Shown piece after piece: positions 57,956 through 64,000 of a stretch of DNA of 64,000 bases. The stretch is from Cryptomeria japonica (lineage: Eukaryota; Streptophyta; Pinopsida; Cupressales; Cupressaceae). The stretch is taken from positions 188,110,270 to 188,174,269 of the forward strand of contig NC_081415.1 of the NCBI RefSeq assembly GCF_030272615.1, written 5' to 3'. How positions within the stretch are numbered: the first letter of the stretch is position 1; every line of letters starts with the position of its first letter. The translations under genes and the position numbers were made by a program. The notes under the pieces are model-generated. The model saw only the letters and a list, made by a program, of their open reading frames with translations. It ran no database searches and was not told the DNA's origin.

Positions 57956-59410
57956 AGAAACTATCCTAAGAAAAAATAGATTCTTGTACATAGATTTATA
58001 TATTAGTTACAATCAAACAACGCTATTATTCAATTTTAAATTGCTATGAACATTCCATAATTAGTAGATAGAATAGCCAATGAGAATTTGTCTAAAAAGC
58101 TAAGTACTAATTTCCTTTTAAATTTTAGTATTTTAATATTTTGAATTATGATAAATAATTTGAAGAATAAAAACTCACATTTAAATGAATTATATATGGA
58201 CCCTTTTATGATGTTAGATTCTTCATCCATGGAAATGTAGATTTTAGGACTCCATCTACCTTATTGAAGTATTTCATTCTCTACCTCAATTTTATCAAAA
58301 CCAATGATACTATCACTCTAAAAGCTAATTCAACAATCACAATGTTATCCCATACCAAGAATATTTAGTACTTCCTTTTTGGTTGTTAATTGAAAATGGA
58401 TGAGGAGTAACAAATTGTGGCCAAAAGCAATTATTGGATGGGGGACACCCTCTTAGATTAGGATTCCTTGAATAAAAGGATTTTCCAAATGTTCTTATAT
58501 CTATTGTTTGATAAAATTAAGAAACCTAAATATTTTAGAGAACAAAGTTCTGTGGAATTTTTCCTTAAAACTTATTTCTTGAAAGGTCTAATGAATCTAA
58601 TTAACTTATTTCTCTAGTTAACTTATTTAGAAATCCTAGTAGAAGATGGGTGTCCCATAGCCAATACAGAACTATGCCCACAAGACTAGCATTAGTTAAG
58701 ATCATTTCGTTGAATAAGAATTGTATTGAAGTATAGGGTGGAAATTCATTGTCCATCATACATGACAGTAAATAAAACTAAGATAACTAAAAGGATGTAA
58801 TTCAGTTTATGCTAATATTTAGCATAAAATAGAATAAATACAAATAGTCTAGGTTTGTAACCTTGTGAAAGAAAGATTATGAAATTGAATGGTAATGGTT
58901 TAGTGACAATGATCTAGATCAAAAACAAAAAGAAGCTGGAAGTCTTTGGTTAGTGAAGTTTTCCTTGGAAATTAGACATAAATCTGATGTAGAATTTTGA
59001 TTCATTACATTGAAGGAAAGACATCATTTCATAAAGTTTTATAACAATACAATGTACAAAATCTTATTTGTTTGACATTACTCTATTATTTCTAACTTTT
59101 TTTTTCTATTTAGATTTTCATACATGTCAAGAGCTCAACATTTCTTAAACCATAATTAAATAGTCTAGGTTAATTATTCTTGTGTGCTTGAATTCCTAAA
59201 ATAAGCCAAAGAAAACATTATTTGATATATTTAAGAGCTACAATTTAGATGATATTTTTGAAGGATTACGACTTAAACCTTCAAAATGCAATTATAGTAC
59301 CTTACCATTTCAGCATAACCACTTGAACAATTTATTTATTTACCATGCAATTTTTTTATTTTTATTTTTTATTTTCTACTCTTGTAATGTATAAATATTC
59401 ATTATTTTAA
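57956..59410. other. AT-rich region between the old direct repeats
   Basis: No ORF or domain recognised. Confidence 0.5.
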
Positions 59411-59426
59411 TAGTTATATTCCAAGT
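59411..59426. repeat. TSD of LINE-B, left copy
   Basis: TAGTTATATTCCAAGT, repeated exactly at 61020-61035. Confidence 0.95.
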
Positions 59427-59494
59427 GCCCATTAAGGGGCAAAGCTGGGTTCAATCTACCAAGGTGTGTCTTTCTATTGAGGAGTGGGATAGAC

Positions 59495-59932
59495 CTTTGG
59501 AGGGGTGGTCAAAATTTAATTTTGATGGTGCCTCTAAGGGAAATCCTGGACCTTCTAGGGCAAGGTTTATTGTTCGGGACTAGAAGGGTGAAGGGGTAGT
59601 TTTAGGTGCTCAAAATCTTGGTGAAGGCACAAATAATATAGCGGAAGCGTAGTACGACATTGTTAGCGGTTAGAATTGGTAAGAAGTTGGGAGTCAGGAA
59701 ATTACATTTAGAGGGGGATTCCTTGATAGTCATTCAAGCTATAATGAAGGGAAGTATAGAGGTGTGGCACTTGCAAAATTGGGTTAGTAGTATAATCGAA
59801 GAACTTAAATTTTATGAGGACTACCAAGTTAGTCATGTAAGGCAAGCAGGAAATGTGGAAGCCGATATACTTTCTAAATGGGCTCTGTCCTTTAGTACGA
59901 TTGAAGATTTAAAATTTGAAGATTTTCGATAG
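59495..59932 (+). pseudogene. LINE-B RNase H domain
   Basis: FNFDGASKGNPGPSRARFIVRD begins near 59517, with a stop after RD. A frameshift near 59650 follows NNIAEA. It then continues in the 59660-59932 frame with LHLEGDSLIVIQAIMKG and VSHVRQAGNVEADILSKWA. The Asp, Glu, Asp and C-terminal Asp positions of RVT_3-type RNase H are present. The enzyme would remove RNA from the RNA-DNA hybrid. Confidence 0.8.
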
Positions 59933-60114
59933 AATTTATTTCAAGAGGAGTGAGGACTTTGTAACTAATTGATTTTGATACTTGGAATAGGTACGAAATG
60001 TGGAGTTGAGGTGGTATGTCCCATCATTTATTGAGACTTAATTGTGAAGAAAGTCGAGCTTGCAGAGGGTTTTGGCAGGGTTGAAACTAACCAGAATTGT
60101 GTGTGTGGTGAGCA

Positions 60115-60741
60115 GTGCAGGGAGTTACAAAGGAGGCAAATTTTACTTTGAGAAGCAAGAAACAATTATGTCTTTTCTATGGGGACTTAACAATCAAAAG
60201 GCTTAGTGGAATGTTCGGGTTTTCAAATGAATTTCTACCACAATGTGTGGCCATTATTGTGGGAGATGTATTTAACCTAGTTAACCACAGATATAAGACC
60301 AGAATGGACATTTACTCTTTGGTAATGGTGTGGGGAATGGAAGTGGGGGAGAGCATAGGAACGATGATGCGGGTTATGCAAGTGATAGTTCATGAGGATT
60401 TTTTAGTAGGAATAGAATCTTTTATGGAGTGGGCAGTGTCGGGTGTAGGATTTGATGTTGGCGAAGGCTTGGAGGTAGATGGGTGTGGCAGCCAAACAGA
60501 TTTAATCCCATTCCTAAGGTGGCCAAGACGTCTGTGTCAGGTTCACCGCAAGGCAGAGGTGAGGCATGGATGGGATGTTCTAAATCTTTTGGTGGAAATA
60601 AAGGAATTGGATGCAGTTATAGAGATTGCCAAAGCTAAAGTGGAGGGTTTTGTGAGGAGGGTGCTACGTTTGAGAAAACGTAGGAAGGTAGAAGAAAGAA
60701 AATCGAATGATGATTTGGGCCTACGAAGAAAACTAAATTAG
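60115..60741 (+). CDS. LINE-B ORF after RNase H, 208 codons, open
   Basis: An uninterrupted frame starts MQGVTKEANFTLRSKKQLC and ends LRRKLN, within the TSD-bounded LINE, about 180 bases after the RNase H stop. The middle is hydrophobic/acidic without a clear signal peptide. The C-terminus is strongly basic (LRKRRKVEERK), fitting a nuclear or nucleic-acid-binding tail, preceded by a helix-prone LVEIKELDAVIEIAKAKVEG. I recognise no family. It shares no visible sequence with ORF3 of LINE-A. The start is the first ATG of the frame and may not be the natural one. Confidence 0.45.
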   Translation: MQGVTKEANFTLRSKKQLCLFYGDLTIKRLSGMFGFSNEFLPQCVAIIVGDVFNLVNHRYKTRMDIYSLVMVWGMEVGESIGTMMRVMQVIVHEDFLVGIESFMEWAVSGVGFDVGEGLEVDGCGSQTDLIPFLRWPRRLCQVHRKAEVRHGWDVLNLLVEIKELDAVIEIAKAKVEGFVRRVLRLRKRRKVEERKSNDDLGLRRKLN

Positions 60742-60986
60742 TGAGTTGATGAATTTGTAGTTAACTAGTGAATTTTGTCTATAGTGGTTATCCACTTTTA
60801 TGTTAACTTCTAGATTAGCAGGATAGAGGAAGTTTGGGGTAGTTGGTTTTTTGTCTAGTTAGCTGGCGTTTCATATGGAGCTTTTTGTAATGATTAATCT
60901 TTGAATTGGGGGTGGCCTTTTTGGGGTAATCGATGAACTTTTATGGAAGACAATATTATGTTTTTGTAAAACTATCTTTGATAATT

Positions 60987-60992
60987 AATAAA
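60987..60992 (+). terminator. LINE-B polyadenylation signal
   Basis: AATAAA 19 bases before the A9 tail at 61011. Confidence 0.75.
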
Positions 60993-61019
60993 ATATAAAT
61001 TATTACTGAGAAAAAAAAA

Positions 61020-61035
61020 TAGTTATATTCCAAGT
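61020..61035. repeat. TSD of LINE-B, right copy
   Basis: TAGTTATATTCCAAGT directly after the A-tail. Confidence 0.95.
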
Positions 61036-61309
61036 TTAATTTTTAATTTTCTTATTAATGTAACAAAAAAAGAGTTTAATTAACAAGAACCTTGATAATA
61101 ATTAATCCACTAGTAGATGAGACTTGCATATTTGCACATATAATAGGGATTTGATCATAGTTTTAATTAAATATTCAAGAGTATATTATAAGGTTTAAAT
61201 GATTATTCAATTTAAATATATTATTACCATATTTTTAGTAATTTTGGAAAGAGAGGAGAGATCATATTGGACATCGTATTAATATTCTAATGTGGGTGTG
61301 ATACATTGA

Positions 61310-61835
61310 GCCACAATATTTTTCCAATATATCATAAATTGCTTTAAAAGAAAAAATATGTATAAACTATAAATACATTAATAATTCTACCTTTTTGTAG
61401 AAAAAGGAATTGAATAGAATGTCAACTTCAATAAACAATATGAACCTATGAATTCGAAATAGTAATAAGTAAAAATTTAGAGACATCCGATTTTGTTGTA
61501 AGAAGAAAAATATTTCACTTTTTCATGATATAAAAATTATTAATGTTTTATATATTATTTATGTCTTCATGTTTGTTTAGAACAAGTGTTTCACACATTT
61601 TTTCATTCATAGTTGTAAAAAGGGTAAATTTTAATTTTTTAATATATTTCCTTTCTTCTCATAATTATAAAAGCTTTGTATTGGATGTAGGTCCTTCCCA
61701 AAATAATGTGCAATGGATTAAATATTTACAAACATTTAATTATATAAAGTCTTGATAAAGTGCAAATTATTATCCTATATAAGATAATACATTAAGTAAG
61801 ATCACCCATATAGTATGTCTTTAATAAATCAAATT
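61310..61835 (+). repeat. Old direct repeat, right copy
   Basis: Partner of 57400-57955. It stops sharply at TGTAGTACCCC (61836), where another element may begin. Confidence 0.55.
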
Positions 61836-64000
61836 TGTAGTACCCCTACTCGTTTGAACTTATTAGACTCATATTTTATTGGTTGTTTTCAGTGGATACA
61901 TTACCATGATTTGTTATTTAGACTTATATGACATTATTTCATGCTTTATCTAGATATGAGATGCATAATTTATTTGCAGTATTTCGGTACTTGTGATTTA
62001 TGGCATTTTATGGATTATTTCTATGTACTGACACTTTATTTTATCTATGCAATGTATGTTGTGTGTATGCGAGTGTATTGGATGCAAGGAGACAATTTTC
62101 TTTCATTCATTTCAGTGAGAGAGGGAATGTCATGATTCTCCTTCATCGGTGTGTATGCAGTGTTTTTTGTATTGTATATATGCATGTGTGGTTCAGTGAT
62201 GCAGGATATTGCAGGTACAAGTACCACATAGGTACGGGGTATCATCTCCACCTGGCTTCACAGGTCTGAGCGTGCCTTATATTTTCTGATGGAAGTGGAG
62301 GAGATAATAGTTGACCCTAGTTTATTCAGTTACACTTGGGTGAGTGTCGTCAGTTGGTCATCCTGTTAGTTTGTTCAGCCTTCGTATTTTGTTGTTTGAT
62401 CTTTTATGAGTATTTGCTTGAGGTTTGCTCAGTTTGTGTGTTTAGTGATTTTAATTATTGCATGTTATGTTTTATTCATCTATGAAGGGTGAAAAATTGT
62501 TGATAATGTGAATTAAATAGTTTCTCTAGGATTTAACATCCTTCGTGTAGAAGTAGGTGAATTATCAAAACTATATTCAATGTTGGTTTTCAAAATTATA
62601 CTATAGTTATACGTATTTTATATGTATATTCGGACTCGATCATATTAATATATATACGTATAGGTAATTATGAGTCATGTTCAATTATGTAGATTATTCT
62701 TAATATGAGTATTTGGAGGTCAAATAAATTGGATTTTACGACCTAACGAACCATATATAGAATGATTAATTGTTTGTTAAATAGACATGGTAGTAGAAAA
62801 CTTTGATTATATCGGACATACATACATATATATATATTTGGAGGTGAACATTTAAATTAAATTTATGCGATCATTGTCTTATGCCACAAACATGATTATT
62901 CATAAAATGTATTTATGAATATTCACATATATATAAATTAGTATTATATATTATTATTTATACGTTTAAAGTTTATTATTTACATTGCAACTTATAACAT
63001 AATCGTTTATTATATATTTATATATAATAAGCAAGGTGGTGGGTTTGAGTTAGACATAGGTTAGCATAGCGACTATGTCGGATGGCAGTTAGGGTGGCCG
63101 ATTAGACAAAGACTATCAGTTGACCTACACCGAGGATCGCATGTCCATCAACATGGAGATCATGGTGAATAACTAGGCATAGACCATTAGTTAGTTGCAG
63201 AAATTTAGAGGTTTTATCGTAGATACATGTGTAATTATCAAATATGTAAATATATGTGTAACAAATTTATGAAATTAAGTTATTTAATGAATATCCAGAA
63301 TATATATTTATATATATATTTAAGTATAGAAAAAGGGTTATTAAAGAAATTGTTAACAAAGTTTATTGTTTAAATATATATTAATGAAAAGTCATTAACT
63401 AAATATTAAAAATATAATAAAAATGAAAGTTAAAATAAAACAAAATTATAAATGGAAGTGGCGGGTTTAAGTTTAAAGTTATTAAAACAATAACTAGGGT
63501 GGCCGATAGTAATATCGACCCCCCCCCCCCCCCTCCTTAATTTAAGAGAGGGGTTGGTATTACCACCAACTACCCCTCTCCCTTTCAATAAAACCATACT
63601 TCACATAGGCTGAATGCAGTGGGAGGTAAATTTAAGGTAAGGGAAACACCATTTAAATAAGCTGCACCACATTGTAATGAACACCGACCACTCCTCTCTT
63701 GCGATAAAACATACTCCATGATGAACTTCGACCGCCAATTAAGGATGGGTCAATAGTTAATGTGGAGACCATGGGTAGATCTAGCAGCGTGAGCAATGAT
63801 CTCGCCCATGACAACTCCCTCATTCTGCAAAGAAAGATGTTGACTGTTATATAATCCACGATTTGAGACATATAACTACAAAGTGAAATAAGTTAGTAGG
63901 CACGCGTGCCATGGAATTAGGAAAGCCAACGATAGGAAGAGATGCATAGTCGACTCATGCACTCCAAAATATAGAGCTTTTAGACATGTAGACTAAGGAT
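61836..64000 (+). other. Possible LTR start and AT-rich DNA
   Basis: TGTAGTACCCCTACTCG follows the abrupt end of the direct repeat and looks like an LTR start. No partner LTR, primer site or TSD is in the window. Later there are TATATA tracts (62820-63015, 63300-63320). A degenerate repeat around GTGG(T/C)GGGTTT(G/A)AGTT...AGGGTGGCCGAT occurs near 63034 and 63460, and a run of 15 C at 63519-63533. No gene recognised. Confidence 0.3.

Larger units (their letters stand above)
59427..61019 (+). mobile_element. LINE-B, 5'-truncated LINE of a second family, 1.6 kb
   Basis: A perfect 16-bp TSD flanks it. The 5' end is truncated inside RNase H. It ends with AATAAA at 60987-60992 and an A9 tail at 61011-61019. 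It holds the RNase H domain and a following ORF. The intact TSD and open ORF suggest a younger insertion than the surrounding direct repeats. Confidence 0.9.

Noticed and set aside
62000-62269. 89-codon plus ORF and 68-codon minus ORF
   Set aside because: Short, overlapping on both strands, no recognisable family.

Overview
This window looks like intergenic DNA from a large, repeat-choked plant nuclear genome. I infer a gymnosperm, probably a conifer, from the style of the repeats; nothing in the sequence names a species. I found no intact single-copy host gene, rRNA, tRNA or CRISPR. Almost everything is transposable elements nested inside one another. I resolved the nesting by eye from target-site duplications (TSDs), LTR ends and the matching uninterrupted copies elsewhere in the window.

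Layout. 1-4080: the 3' end of a plus-strand Ty3/gypsy element, with plant-mobile-domain (PMD) gene fragments in a tail-to-tail inverted repeat, a phased short-motif array, a polypurine tract and a 3' LTR. 4510-5255: a purine-rich simple repeat. 6195-28955: one 5'-truncated minus-strand LINE (LINE-A1), bounded by a perfect 15-bp TSD. It is split by an 11.6-kb CACTA (En/Spm) transposon (6404-18002, TSD TTA) and by a 6.8-kb Copia element (19746-26534). About 29950-57216: a plus-strand, near-full-length copy of the same LINE family (LINE-A2). It is split by a 19.1-kb Tat-lineage Ty3/gypsy element on the minus strand (33463-52537, TSD CCTAT). That element's reverse-transcriptase region is itself split by a solo LTR (42049-43513, TSD CTGTC). 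57400-61835: two old direct repeats around AT-rich DNA, into which a second LINE family (LINE-B, 59427-61019, 16-bp TSD, A-tail) inserted. From 61836: a possible further LTR and AT-rich DNA.

How the parts work. The Tat element has gag, protease with a G-patch, RT, two RNase H domains and integrase. An extra gene on its opposite strand, between integrase and the 3' LTR, encodes a PMD protein with an acidic stretch and a coiled coil. The LINE-A family carries a third ORF after its RNase H, and LINE-B also has an ORF after its RNase H. The CACTA element keeps a multi-exon TNP1/Transposase_24-like gene. All coding regions of appreciable length are broken except the small LINE-B ORF.

The most unusual signal is a set of short GC-rich motifs repeating every ~20 bp. 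They occur in three places: the sense leader of the Tat element, the leader of its antisense PMD gene, and the matching position beside the PMD fragment at the window start.
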